Source: Isoetes taiwanensis (Eukaryota; Streptophyta; Lycopodiopsida; Isoetales; Isoetaceae). From it: a DNA stretch of 64,000 bases. The translations under genes were made by a program, and so were the position numbers. Below are positions 44,066 through 56,219 of this stretch, piece by piece. The stretch spans positions 8,499,012 to 8,563,011 of the forward strand of contig JAJEKV010000046.1 in assembly GCA_021234155.1 (NCBI GenBank), read 5' to 3'. Numbering within the stretch: the stretch's first letter is position 1; each line of letters starts with the position of its first letter. The notes beneath the pieces were generated by a model. That model was not told the DNA's origin and did not search any database. It saw nothing but the letters and a program-made list of their open reading frames with translations.

Positions 44066-44398
44066 TGTTGGGGTGGTCACCACTCACCACACTCGTCACC
44101 ATTCACCACACTCGTCACCATTCACCACACTCGTCATATACCGTATATAGAGTGATATACGCGCATGCACGCGTGCAGGATTTTTGCACGTATGCATTAT
44201 GGAGGTATGATCATGAGAGTATTATCTGAGCAGAGAGAGAAGAACGGAGAGAGACGGTGTATTGAGAGAGAGGATTTTGCTTGATCTAGCTATTGAGATG
44301 AGGATTCTTTGTGTTGTGCATTGCCTTGTTCTGATAGATTGAGCTCGGATTGTTGGGTTTTTCATCCTTCTTGCAAGGTTAGAGTTCAGGCTCTAACA
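44066..44398 (+). repeat. 3' LTR of element C
   Basis: 333 bases, with three minisatellite units instead of five. It otherwise differs from the 5' LTR by only a handful of substitutions. Confidence 0.92.
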
Positions 44399-44403
44399 AG
44401 GGT

Positions 44404-46306
44404 TCACCCTGGCATATCACCGTAGCCCGTGCTGAGCTATGCAGCTTCATGACTGTCTCTGTAAAGCGTGGACCACAGCCCAACGCTAACATCATGGCAG
44501 ACAAGAACTCCCAACGGACACTATCGTAAGCTTTGGCAAAGTCAAGCTTAAGATAGGCAATGCCTTGACCTGTTCTTCTGGCCCAATAAAGAAGGTGCAG
44601 CAACATTAGTCAAAATGTTCCTCCCAGGGACAAACCCAGACTGCACCTTACTAATGGAAGAAGTCAACACCGGCTTCAACTTCTCTGCCAGGGCTTTCGC
44701 AATAATCTTATACACAGAGGACAACAAGGAGATAGGCCTCCAATCATTAATAGTAGAAGGCTGTTTAACCTTAGGAATCAAGGAAATGCATGCGGTATTC
44801 AAGATCCTATCCATTTGAGAAGACTGCAGCAACTCAAGATACACTTGGTACACCGACTCACCAGCCCACTCCCAATAAGTCTGAAAGAACTCCACAGGGA
44901 TGCCATCCAGCCCAGGACATTTATCCTTGGCCATGCACATATATGCTGCCGCTAAATCCTCTCTGGAGAGCTCCTGCTCCAAGCTCTCATTTGGTGAGGC
45001 GAGAATAGATGGCTTTTGACCCCCAAAACAAGCTCCCGCATCTCACGCGCTCATAGGGAAGAGTTGTTGTCGCGAAAAACCCGAGAAATGGGCATGCACA
45101 TACCTCTGCAAATCAGCGGGATCCTCCAAAGTCCGGCCATCGGGCAAAGCAAGGGGCGCCATAGATCTTTGTATATCGTCACATTTAGCCGCCTCGAAGA
45201 ATACCGGCGAACTTGTGTCCCCCTCCTTCAACGGTGGGGCCGCCTTCACACGTGCCTCCCGCACTTTAACCTACTCCAGAAAGCAACAATACGCTGCAAC
45301 ACCGCATTCTCCTAATGCCATCGAGAAGGTCTGCGCCCGAATCTTCACCAACTCTTGATAGAGACCATGCAACTCCCGCCGCTCTCGCCGCCGCACGCGC
45401 CTACCAAAGACCTTGGCAAAACGCTTCACCACGCCAATGCGGTCACCATACCGGACATACCCTTCCGGAGATGAAAAGGTATCAAGCCATAACTCCCGGC
45501 ACCGGGCGAGAAATCCAAGATCGGCTAGAAGCCGGGTGTTCAAGCGGAACACCGCCCTAGAGGGCCGAGAGGCAACCGCGACCGACTGGACAAAACACGA
45601 GGGTAATGATCAGAAATGGAGGTAGACGAGAATGTTACTCCCAAGAAAGAGGGCACACCATCCGGTGCACATGGGGAAGCATAACACCGGTCATGCCTAG
45701 TATATGCCCGACCCGCACCAATCGCCTATTACAATAGGTGAAAGACAAGTCCCGGGGACTTCAACCAAGGCCAAATCCGCAACAAACGAGACCATCGGTC
45801 CCTCTCAAACCCATGCACAACCACGGGTTCCAGAACTGCAGCGATCCTCTACCGCTTCTACCATATTGAAGTCCCCTAACAACAACCAAGCGACGCAGAA
45901 CCCACCAAGGGCTCGCAACTTATTCGAACTGTGGGCCCATAAAGCACCCTACTGAGAAGGCTGATTAGGGCATAAACATTAACAATCCCCCACTCTTGCC
46001 CTCCCTCCAACCACTTAATTATTGCCCACCGACCAAACACATGTCGTCGCTGCAGAGTATGCACGTGACCACGCACATCCATCCTCCAAGCAATAAGAGT
46101 ACCCCCACTAGTCGCCCTTAAGAAGAAGCAATAGAGGCAAACCGCCTACCAACCATATTAGACATATCACCCCCCAGGACACTTATGCTCCCCGAATGCA
46201 AACAATATCGGGGCCGAATTGCCGAAGTGCCAAAAGAAACACGGGCCCTCTTACTACTAGAGGACCACACCCCCCGCACATTCCAACTAAGGATAGACCT
46301 ATTCAT
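44404..46306 (-). pseudogene. LINE ORF2, N-terminal half (AP endonuclease and RT fingers/palm)
   Basis: It is read on the minus strand from about 46306: MNRSILSWNVRGV is the start of an exonuclease-endonuclease-phosphatase domain. Fragmented endonuclease frames follow to about 45560, then a linker (45043-45552). RT 44548-44982 has KDKCPGLDGIPVEFFQTYW, LIPKVKQPSTINDWRPISLL and QSGFVPGRNI, and 44379-44606 has AYLKLDFAKAYDSVRWEFL. The gene is cut at 44403 by element C. Stops and frame changes are present in the endonuclease and before 44606. Confidence 0.85.
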
Positions 46307-48279
46307 CCCGGAGGAGAAGTGTCCAGCCCCACATGCCTACCCACCAAGCCATCAGCCCACTCCACAGAGTCATCATCTAGAGCCAGAGGATTAATCACAG
46401 CAATGTGACCCACAGCCGCTCTACGTGAGATCCCACTTCCAACACGTGTTGGAAGTCCCCCAGGCACCTCCATAGAGTCATGAGCCACACTAGTCTCTAC
46501 CTCCAACCGGGCTGCTCCAGCCACCTCATGCTCAGCACATACCGCTACCCGGACATCCCCACCAGGATCACCAGCCCCTCCCACAGCCGTGTCCTCAGAC
46601 CTAGCCACAACCAAATCATCTGAGCCCTCCCCGAGCCACCACGCCCCTAGCCCCGCCATCCATCCAATGGGCGGCCGGCAAGCCTGCCCGGCCTCGCCCC
46701 ACACCACCTCTCCCAACCACACCACCTCGCCCAACTCCACTCATCGCACCACGGAGTCCCTCGCTGCATTTGCCTCAAGAACAGGAGGAATCCCGGCCCC
46801 CAGATAAGCACCCGCAACCCCTACCACATCACCAAAGACCACCCGGGATCATCAACATGGTCGATGGTAGCACAATAGATGGAAACATCCGTCCGGATCT
46901 TAGAGCCATTCAAAAGCTTCAATCTAAGAGAAAATGCGGGGACCACTATGCTTTGGAAGAGAAGTGGGCACAGGCCGCAAAGCAAAGTGAGAGCAACACG
47001 GATCTTGGGGACACGCACAATAGAATGAGCCAAATATACACCTGGGCCATTAGCCATGGAAACCAAGAAATCGGGGCACCATCGATCGAGGAGGAAGATC
47101 CCGAATTTGAAACCAACACGGATTTTAACCCATTTGTCAAAGAACCGGGTGGACATTCTTGGGAGTATAATAATCGATACAACACATAAGATTCACCCAA
47201 AGTATCCACCCCCCGACTAACCAATTGCCGCACGGAAGACTCGACCTCAAACATGATTATGAAGAAATTATTTGGTAGGAATTTCAGAGACTGATACCTG
47301 GGCAAACCAATCCGCCTCAGATGTTCGGCAAGCCAAGAGCTAAACCTCCTCGTGTCCAATATGTAACCCGTGAAGTAGCCCAATACTGCAAATGAAACTA
47401 GATTCTCAATGGTCTGAACATGTCTGGTATGATCAATATCTATCCATGGAGTCTCTGGAAGAGCTGCTTGCAGGTCAACAGAGTAATGATCCTCCACAAA
47501 TTTCAGAGCCTCTTGAACACGGGCAGTCCTACACTCCGGAGCCTTGCGCTTGATCCAATCTGAAAACCCCGGCCGAGTGATGTGAGCAACAGTGTCATTG
47601 CTCCGCCAGGCCGGGCGCACAGGAGTTGGGGCTGCCGCCCTGGCATCCTGAGAGGTATCCAGGAGCACCCCAGGAGGCACATCAGCTACATGCACCCTAG
47701 AAGAGGGCGCATCACCAGCAAGTGATCCCTTCCCAAGCACAGGAGAAGAGGGCATCACAGATCCAGTTTCCAAAGGGGGCATGCTTGATGGGATCAAGAC
47801 CGGAGTCTCCAAAACACAATCCACTGGGGTTTCAGAATTATATTGAGAGGAAGAGCAATCCACATAGCTCTCAACCGAAGGGGATTCCAAGAGCTCCCTC
47901 ATCTCTGCCACCAATTGCATGCCACTTCCTACAGCCCGTGCCTCTTCATGCATGCCGAGACCCGCGCCCTTCCCCTTTACTGGAGGATTCTTCCTCCTCG
48001 CCATCTCCCTTGGCTTCAGCCCCAAGCCATGAGGCTCAATCGATCCCCCATCAGCCTGTCTAGCAGGAGCCATGACATCCGAACCAGTCCGGAAATCAGC
48101 TGTTTGTGGCAACAAACCACATGCAAAACAACTGATGCTATACACCTCCAACGAGCATAAGCACGCCGAAATATGACACCAGATAAGAGAGATATCACCG
48201 ATCAAAGTTTCGCCGTCAGAACCCCGACCGCTCAATTCGACCGCCTTCCAGAAGAAGAAGAGTTTTCTTGCTTCCCTGA
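46307..48279 (-). pseudogene. LINE 5' region and ORF1 (DUF4283-like)
   Basis: The 46946-48382 frame is open for 478 codons. Its first about 33 codons belong to the host sequence outside the LINE (the insertion boundary is at 48279). The real ORF1 probably starts at the Met near 48072 (MAPARQADGG). A Pro/Ser-rich segment leads to a DUF4283-like RNA-binding region (NFFIIMFEVESSVRQLVSRGVDTLGESYVLYRLLYS) at about 47170-47290. The Ala/Gly/Val-rich tail continues in another frame at 46303-46740. It probably binds the LINE RNA as a nucleoprotein. Confidence 0.7.
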
Positions 48280-49363
48280 GGTAGATTGCTTTGGCCATTG
48301 GGCTTTTCTCTTGTAGCAGGACCATGGAACCCAGTATAGTCTTCTTATAACAGGCCTCATCAAAGAGCTTCATTATGGGCATTTTTATGGGCCAAGATGG
48401 TTAGATGGGTCAGGAGATTTCATGGATTCTTGTCGGAGACTTCAACATGGTTGAAAGGGAAGAGGATTGACAAGGAGCCACGTCTACTATTGTGTCTGGA
48501 TTTGAGCTCCAGGTCTTTTTCGGTCCTACCTTAGAGACAACTCAGTTTCAAATCATCATACGCAGTTGCTTTCAGATGAACCTATGTTGCAGCACCATCT
48601 AGGGCGGATGTGTTTTTGCCTGAATGTAAAATTCTTGAAGGACGCAGCCTTCCAAAAAGCTTGCAAGGGTATTTGGACAGCTGCCTTTAGCCAGCGTCGT
48701 GGGATGGCCGGCATAGTGGATGCACTCGCAGCAGTCAAATCGTTTGCAAAACAGTGGAGCCGACAGTCTGCAGCAGCAGATTGTGCTTTGCTAAATATGC
48801 TGTATTAGGATCTCCTTCACTCTCGACAGGGTCTTCTCCCATGCATTCATGAGCATCACATATTATCATAAATTCAAGCTTTGGAAGAGGAACAGATCCA
48901 ACAGGCAAAGACCAAAGCAGGCTTGCAGTGGTTCCGTGATGGAGATCATTGTATGGGCTTTTTCTTTCGCGTAGCTAAGCGGCGTCGCATGATGTCAGTC
49001 AGGTGGTTCGCTACTCTCGCAGCCAATAGAGCTCAAGCAACATCTGCATGACCATTTTCAAGCATTTTTTGCTGAGAAACATCTATCCTTTCAGTCAGAA
49101 ATGCGAGACGTAGTCCTATCTAAGATATCTCCCATCATTTCTGAAGAGCGACGTCTGTCGGTTGAAGCTACTATAACTGCTGCTCATCTAAGTTCGGCAG
49201 TATTTGAACTTAAAAAGGGGAACTGCCCAGGGTTGGATAGTATATCAATTGAGTTCTTTCAAGAATATTGAGAGTGGTTGAAGCCAGATGTATTTGACGC
49301 TTTTTGTGATTTTCTTCGTTCCACTGCCCTGGACAAAATTTTGAATACAGGTGCTATCTCATT
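48280..49363 (+). pseudogene. Plus-strand LINE: endonuclease end and RT start
   Basis: After the insertion boundary the host frame continues with FGHWAFLL, an endonuclease beta-strand. Fragmented coding wording follows. From 49180 the RT N-terminus is clear: LKKGNCPGLDSISIEFFQEY, then DKILNTGAIS at the solo LTR boundary. It is close in sequence to the minus-strand LINE (DRILNTACIS), so both belong to one family. Confidence 0.75.
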
Positions 49364-50687
49364 TGTGACGCTCCCAGAATCTATACGATGCTTCCATCGT
49401 ATAAATATGGGAATTCCCCGAATTCCCCTCCCATGGCGACTACATCACCATGGTAAGGCCCTCCGTCATACTTGAACCACTTGGGATGGCCAAGAGGAAC
49501 ACGGAGGTGTCATTCGTCCCACGTCCTCTATGGGAAATCCTATACAGCGGAAGCATACATACACGTTAGCATACAACAGTCATGCTAAAATAATATACCA
49601 CCACGAAGGGTGGCCCATCCATCATCATCAACGAAAAGACAATACAACCATAACAACATGAAATAAACACCATGACGAGGCGCTACCCTGGGGCTCAGAC
49701 TTCAAGGGGTCAACTGACAGTCAAGGTCTCAAGACATCAACAGACGGAAGTACCACATGGCGTTGGCTGGCATACGACAATGGCTAGGGTAGTCCACTCC
49801 ATCCGCCCCTCCTGTACACACTTTGCAGATAGGCTGAATCATGTTATGACGTGCTTGTAACCCTCCGGAGTCGCAATCCCAAGGAATCACCCTACATGAC
49901 TACTCCGGGTTACATCTCCCCGGTCCGATGAGACAAGTCAGAGAGGCGTCTCCTCCCCGAGCATCACGGATCCCTGGGTGTGCGAGAGAACACGTGCCAC
50001 ATCAGCGACCCCCGCATCCGTACCCGACTTACTCCCCTAAATCTAAAGGCCGACTCACCTGCCCGTTCGAGTCTATGGCTTCTATATAGGCACGTCTACT
50101 ACGACTCAGGGAGTGTCAGACCCATACCCGGCCCACACACAGTGACCGGCTATAAGCCTAGCACACTATAGGAGTCCTGTAGCCGCGCTAGGCAAGACCC
50201 CACCATCTAAGTATCCAGAACAACATACGAAAGAGAATTTAATCATTCCATCTATTCAAAGACGTGTTAGCAGAAATAGAAGCTATCTAGGGACTAACCA
50301 GTCTCTTGGCTGGAGCCGTTGTCAGGGAAGGCTTCCATAGTTGGGGTCTGTTGACAAAGATTGGCGAAAACTGGACAAGGCTGGCAGCTGCTGTCCCTCC
50401 TCACTTCCCAATTCGAATTTGGACAGAAATGGGGGGTAGGACCCCTATTTCTCCAACCAAAATAGCAAGTCCCCCTTGGCCAATCAATTTCGGCCAGGTG
50501 GCACCCCCTTATTGGTGACATTTAATTAAATAGACTCCAATTAGCATAATTAGATTAATTATGCTAATCAAATCCATAATTATCCATCATTTTAGGTGAA
50601 CCCCAATTTGGCTCCTAGGCCTAGATATATGCTGGTGATATGTCATGGTATGCATACGTATATCGTATAAATACCTAGAACGTCACA
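49364..50687 (-). mobile_element. Solo LTR of the element B family
   Basis: It runs TGTGACG...CGTCACA as displayed on the plus strand, 1324 bases. The 5-bp duplication TCATT is at 49359-49363 and 50688-50692. It aligns along its length with 33595-35037. It arose by recombination between two LTRs. The LINE RT reading resumes right after the second TCATT. Confidence 0.92.
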
Positions 50688-50692
50688 TCATT

Positions 50693-52835
50693 GATCCCCA
50701 AAAACAAAGATCCTCAGACTATTGCAGATTAGCGACCTATCACTTTATCATCACTAGTATATAAAATATTTGCCAAGGCATTTGCAGAGAGGGTGATGGG
50801 TATTTTGGCTGAGTCCATTTCTACAAGTCAGTCAGGATTTCTTGTGAGAAGATGCATTCTTAATAATATGGCTGATGTATATGAAAGGATCTATTGGGTA
50901 CTTCGGCAAAATCATCCTATGGTGTATCTTAAACTTGATTTTGCAAAAGCATATGACAGTGTCAGTTGGGAGTTCATGCACTTGTGTATGCTCAGATTGA
51001 GATTTGGACAACAATTTACAACAGACGTCATGAAGTTACATCTTTCTGCCCAGACAAGGTATTCGTCAGGGATGCCCTTTAGCACCACTCCTTTTCACAA
51101 TTGGCATGGAGACGCTATCACAGTTATTTGCTATTTCATCAGCGGAGGGGATCCTTCAGGGTCTCGCTATAGAGGATGGTACACAAGAAGTTTGCAATCA
51201 ATATGCTGATGACATGTTTCTCTTTCTTATTGTTAACTCCGAGAACCTTGAATATGCAAAACTGCTATTAAACACATTCTTTTTTGCTTCCGATGTGTTG
51301 GTGGATTGGCAAAAGTGCACGGCCTTATGAATGTTGAACACTCCGATTCCGGCATGTCTTCATGATTATCCATGGAAGCTTCTTGCTCATGGACAGGCCA
51401 CAAAGCTACTTGGAATTCGAGTTGGCATTCATGTTGGTGCAGGAACAGCATGGGCAGAAATTATTAAGGGTTTGGGGAAACACCTATTCTGGTGGTCAAT
51501 TACAAAGTTGTCCTTCGCTGGTTGCATTACAATTGCTAAATCAGTGCTCGGAAGTACCCATGTATATATGGCTTCCTTGTTGTTAGCCCCACAGGTTAAA
51601 GTACGATAGCTCATTACAATAGTCTGAAATTCATATCGGCTGGCACAGAGGAGGATGTGGTGGTTAAGATTGCCCGGTCTAAATGCATCCTCTCTAAGTG
51701 GGCAGGTGGCATGATATGATGGATTTCTTATTGCAGAATAAGGTCCTCATTTTAAAATTCATTTGGATGCTCCTGAACGGTAAAGATGACTCTCCTGGCC
51801 TTTGTCTTCTAAAACAATCTCTCGGCCATTATCCTCTAGGCAAGGAGGCAGTCAAGTCAATCCTTTCCTGAGATCTATCTCACCTTCTTGAGCATTTTCC
51901 AAATGTATCTCCTTTTCTTCGAGGATTATTGACAGCATGGGATGCGGTCAGACATCTATTTTGGCCGTGTCCATCCACCCATGCTCTCCCATATATTCCG
52001 TAGTGGTGGGCGCCATTGCCATCAGACATCTTAGCTCCTCCATTCGCTGCATTTGTTCATCGTCTTACGCAGAGACGGTGGGCCCTAGCAGGTGTCATCT
52101 CAATTCAAGCATATTATGAAGGTGGTCACCTCTTGTCATGACTGGTGTTTCAAGCAAAATTCTTACTCTTACGTTGGGATGTAAATGCATGGGAGAAGGT
52201 GGCAGAGAACTTGGCTCTCATCGTAGAAGTTGACGTTACAGAAAGGGTGCCATGGGGTTGTCACGAGGATATTCAAAGGCAAGTACTTTGTCCGTTTCTT
52301 AGCTCCATATTTCCTTCCATTGCCAAATGGCTGGCAATTACAGACCCCATAACCCATACGGGCTCGCATATGGCGCTGGCTTTGGGATAAGTTGCTCCAC
52401 CCTAAAGTTTATGTGCTTTGGTGGCAAGTCTTACATAGGTGTTTGTGTGTAAACACCTTGTATCACTATGATCCTTGCAACTCTGTAGTATGTCCGCTTT
52501 GCCTTTCAGATGTTGAAACACTTGAGCATTGCCTCTTTTCCTGTCCAAAAATTCAACCTGCATGGTCTTGGCTTCCAACATTATTTTACAATACACTGAA
52601 TTGCCAATCTATTTTCCTAGCATCCTACCCAAGTGCATGGGCTCCAGACAAAAGGAAGGCATTTCATCTCAGGTCTGGTTGGTTATTGTGGTCAATCTGG
52701 GAGCATCGTAGGCTGCACATTTTTCAAGGCATTTATTCACCTGTTCGTAGAGTCATTGTTATAGCCCAGGCTAAGACACTGATGGCTTACGACTCTTCCT
52801 CCCTCAGGGAAGAAGTCAGAGATCGTATTTGATTC
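50693..52835 (+). pseudogene. Plus-strand LINE: RT core and zf-RVT
   Basis: From 50693 the frame gives a LIPKNKDP-type segment, then QSGFLVRRCILNNMADVYE and YLKLDFAKAYDSVSWEFMH. A shifted QYADDMFLFLI catalytic box lies at about 51197-51230. TKLLGI and FAGCITIAKS thumb wording follow, and a zf-RVT segment at 52392-52560 (VYVLWWQVLHRCLCVNTL...CPLC...LEHCLFSCPK). Several frame changes and stops are present. No clear poly(A) was found; the 3' end is placed at the last coding similarity. Confidence 0.8.
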
Positions 52836-54563
52836 AGTATCTCCAAGTTAATTTCTTATCATTAGTCTCTTATGCTAGAGTGAGTAATGCTTCAGGTTCA
52901 TGCTTCGGGAGAGTTGTCTTGTGCTTGCACAGCTAGATCCATGCTTCCATAGAAAAAGAAAGTCATAAGCAGTATTTGTAAGCATGAACTTTTTCTACCG
53001 ATGCATATAAAGTTCGGCCACTAAAATAATACCTGCAAACTCATTAAACCACAATAAGCTTTTCAATGCAAAATAATACCTATAAACTCAGCAAACCAGA
53101 AATTATGCGAAAATAACATGCTGATATGAGAAGCATCCAAGAAGAGAAGATGAGAAAGGATAATATGGGGTGGCTATTGGAAGAACACTTGAGAACATGA
53201 TATTGGGAGGACAACATGTTGTGGCTATTAGAAGAACAATACGATCTGGTTATGGCAGACTCACAATTATGGTACACTAGCAATCAAGAGGCAACGAAGA
53301 AATGCGTATGTGAGACGACATCAATAACCAGCCAAATGAAAGGATATCTCTTATATAGGTGGATCATCCCTCTCTAGAATGCGATCCGATCATGAGATTT
53401 TTTATATGTACATGTGAAGAAAATTGTACATATTCCTACAAATAAACATATTTTGAAAGTATAAAATGTATTTGTAGCGATTTTAAATTTTAATCGGAAG
53501 GAGAAATTCAGCCCCCGTGTCATGTATATAAATATTTATAAGCGCGTCCTTTTACTCTTGCCTCTGCAACATGGCGCAACTGCTTGTAGTTCATTTCGTG
53601 GATGCTAGGAATTCAACGGGGGCATGTCCTTTGACAGGCAAGGACACTTCATACTTTATCATTGTGGATATGTGGCTGCTAGGGCATATCTCGTGGCTGC
53701 ATTCATGCATAGTTGCGTCCATGCCAAATTCTATATAAGATTCGCAGCCGCGACGCTTTACTTATGCTCACTGAAAGGTGTGTGCCAGCTTAGCAGCCCC
53801 TCCCTCCCCCCTCCCTCGCTAGTGTAGGGTCCTAATTAAGTGTCCATTGAGTCACATAAGCTGGTCTAGCTTGGCTCCACTGTGATTTATTCTGGTGTGC
53901 CATCAAACATGGGCCGCTTAACCATATGAACTTAGTGGATTAGGGTCAGCGGTTTCAAGTTTGGCAATACGCTGCCTTGCATTATCGTGAGGTGCCTCGG
54001 TAATATTCTATGGTGCGTGAACATCATCCTAATACCGCTTCGAGAACACCTGCCCTCTATGCCCTCGCTCCCAATGGTAATGTATACAGTATTAAACAGG
54101 GGGTTGGAGTATATGGCAGTAAGCCATAGTCCTTATGGCGCCGCAGTAGTGTTCATGTTGCATTAAAACTGAACCGGATAAGCTAATGAAACCGTCAATA
54201 GATAAGCATCCAGCTCTGTAGCAAATAAGAAACTCTGCAAATTAAACCCTATTCACTTCCCTAGTAACCAAGGAACCCTATAGACTAAACTTGATCATAC
54301 ATAGTCTCATTTAGTCATGGCTCTCTATTCTTCTGATTTTTCTGTTTGACTGGTCTAAAATGCTTCTTTATTGTGAGTTTGCTTGTCTCATTGTAGATGT
54401 TAGATTCATTAAATACAAACATCGAAAAATAGACTAAGCTATTTTTTGGCTCTCTAAAGTAATTTCTTCTTCTACCTTACTTGTAACAAACTATAGTTTT
54501 TGTGGATAAACGAATGTCTTGTGAACTATCTACCTCATATTCGTCCTTTTCAGTGTTCTATCA
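52836..54563. other. No recognisable gene
   Basis: AT-rich sequence with short frames only. Two similar 'aaaataatacctgcaaactca' segments (about 53023-53050 and 53070-53095) are a minor direct repeat. Confidence 0.5.
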
Positions 54564-55025
54564 TTGTTTAACCCCTTCGAATGCAAAGATTTTTTCGCAA
54601 TAAGATTTCTCAGCACACGTAAGAACAAGCAGTCACGGAGGTCAAGAAGGCAAACATTAAGAGATGGTGCTCTGGATGCTATGATCAAAATTTTATTTCC
54701 TTTGAACTCCATAGCCAATGCATTGTATTTTCCACTGCAAATAAGGTTTCGATTACATGTGCTGGAGAATGCACGCTATGGATTGAGATGCACGCTACAA
54801 ATCCCTTCATGGTTGCATGCACTGAAAGTCGAGCTTCTCATAGAGTGCGCTTCAATGCTATCTGGACATACGATCATGGCCTTCTTTGCTTTGGATTCGT
54901 TGCCCACTACAAGAATGGTTTCGACCATATGTTCCACTGAGATTGTGATGCATCTTGTGGAAGCTCGCTTTCAATTACGCAGCAATGAGGGACTGAGTGC
55001 ATACTTTGTGGACCATGTGTCTTGA
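54564..55025 (+). CDS. Unrecognised ORF, 153 aa
   Basis: I do not recognise it. The N-terminus is very basic (RKNKQSRRSRRQTLRDG). The middle has alternating hydrophobic segments and repeated-looking RLHVLENARYGL / WLHALKVELLIECA wording, hinting at an internal duplication. It has no clear motif, signal peptide or partner exon, and it lies alone in a repeat-rich region. It may be a fragment of a gene or a chance frame. Confidence 0.25.
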   Translation: MFNPFECKDFFAIRFLSTRKNKQSRRSRRQTLRDGALDAMIKILFPLNSIANALYFPLQIRFRLHVLENARYGLRCTLQIPSWLHALKVELLIECASMLSGHTIMAFFALDSLPTTRMVSTICSTEIVMHLVEARFQLRSNEGLSAYFVDHVS

Positions 55026-55129
55026 CTATGGAAATCAGTACCATTTTTGTAAGAGGTTACGTGATCTAGGAAAAATAGTAAATTATTGTACCTCCGTATA
55101 AAATGGTATTGACTTTTATAGTTGGTTCA
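55026..55129. other. Short spacer, no feature seen
   Basis: AT-rich, no motif. Confidence 0.3.
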
Positions 55130-55760
55130 GAAATCAAGCCTCTCATCCGAGTCGTAATTGAAAGAGTTCTAAAAGCTCTCATTACCTCGTTTTAGATGCA
55201 ACAAGTTTTCTCGAGCTTCCTTTCGTTTACCTCTCAATCAATGCTAAGCTCCATCATCTAGAGAGGCAATGAAGCTAAGGCTCGTGAAAATCTTGGTCCT
55301 TCTGATGTTGAAATAACAAAATTTTTGAGTACTCTCTCTGATTATCACTCTGAGAAAATGCAACTTAGTTACTTACTAGGCTTTGCCAATGTTACACGCT
55401 AAGCTTATTTACTTGCTAGGCCTTGTTACTTGCTATTCCTAATGTACTGCTGCCTAAAAACATGAGTAATGCGTGGCAACTAGCTAGGTTACCTTTTCTC
55501 GGGGTCACAATTGAAAGAGTTCTAGAAACTCTTGTTACCCCATTTTTGGAAGCAACGAGTTTTCTTGGACTTCTTTTTCTTTGTCTCTTTGTATCAATGT
55601 AGCTTAGTTACTTGCTAAGCTCCATTACACAGAGAGGCAATGAAACGAAGGCACATAGAAATTTCAGTCCTTCTATGTTAAAGTAACAAGATTTTTGAGG
55701 ACTCTATTTGATTGTCTCCCTCAGAAAAATGTAATTTAGTTCTTTGCTAGGCTTCTTGAT
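55130..55760 (+). repeat. Two diverged tandem copies of a unit of about 360 bases
   Basis: 55140-55390 and 55498-55750 share an ordered string: 'aattgaaagagttcta', 'gcaacgagttttct', 'agctccat...agagaggcaatgaa', 'ggtccttct', 'aacaagatttttgag', 'tagttacttgctaggct'. No gene is seen. Confidence 0.75.
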
Positions 55761-56219
55761 GTTATCATAAACTAAGTGGTTTAGTTAGTCGCATTATGAT
55801 AACGGTGTCGCTGCATTAGATATATACACATTGAAAAACATACCAAGAGAGGTGGAACGTCATAATACAAGTGTTTGTTTATAGTTACTTGTCTTGGAAT
55901 TGAATAGGAACTGGAACATGGAATGAATACTGGTAAAGGCACAATAGAATGTTCCCAAACTCGAATTGTGGCACTATCAATTACATTGAGTCACATTGGC
56001 ATACATTAAAACATCAATTGAAAAGTTAATATATATGTATAGAATATAGAATAGAATAGAATATGCTACATTTACGTCCCTTTGACATGGTGGCCGTTGG
56101 ACTCCAAGTTCATAGTAGATTGTATACAATCATAGAACACAAGTGTACCACTTAGGAGGCAACTTGGCAACATGATAGTAACTTTACGATATGGCCAGCA
56201 ACTCTTGTACTTTTTGTAG
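55761..56219. other. No recognisable gene
   Basis: AT-rich, with 'atagaatagaatagaatatg' short repeats at about 56040-56065. Confidence 0.4.

Larger units (their letters stand above)
37354..44398 (+). mobile_element. Ty3-type LTR retrotransposon 'element C', young copy (7.0 kb)
   Basis: Its LTRs (37354-37723 and 44066-44398) start TGTTGGGG and end CTCTAACA. The target duplication is AGGGT (37349-37353; 44399-44403). Its gag-pol is broken only by a frame change in the RT thumb. There is no chromodomain. It is inserted in the minus-strand LINE's RT. Confidence 0.93.
35358..48279 (-). mobile_element. Minus-strand full-length L1-type LINE (about 5.9 kb without element C)
   Basis: The minus-strand 3' end is a poly(A) (T run at 35357-35366). 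The target duplication GGTAGATTGC(TTT) is at 35347-35359 and 48280-48292. ORF1 (DUF4283-like), AP endonuclease, RT and zf-RVT occur in the expected order. Element C (37354-44398) splits the RT. Confidence 0.85.
35038..52835 (+). mobile_element. Plus-strand L1-type LINE, interrupted twice
   Basis: The pieces are 35038-35356 (start of endonuclease: SKLDVQFVCLQEH, AGVIIAWQPSLS), 48280-49363 (rest of endonuclease, RT N-terminus) and 50688-52835 (RT, zf-RVT). They join in order when the minus-strand LINE and the solo LTR are ignored; the endonuclease frame continues across the first gap. Its 5' part (ORF1) is not visible next to element B's LTR. Confidence 0.75.
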
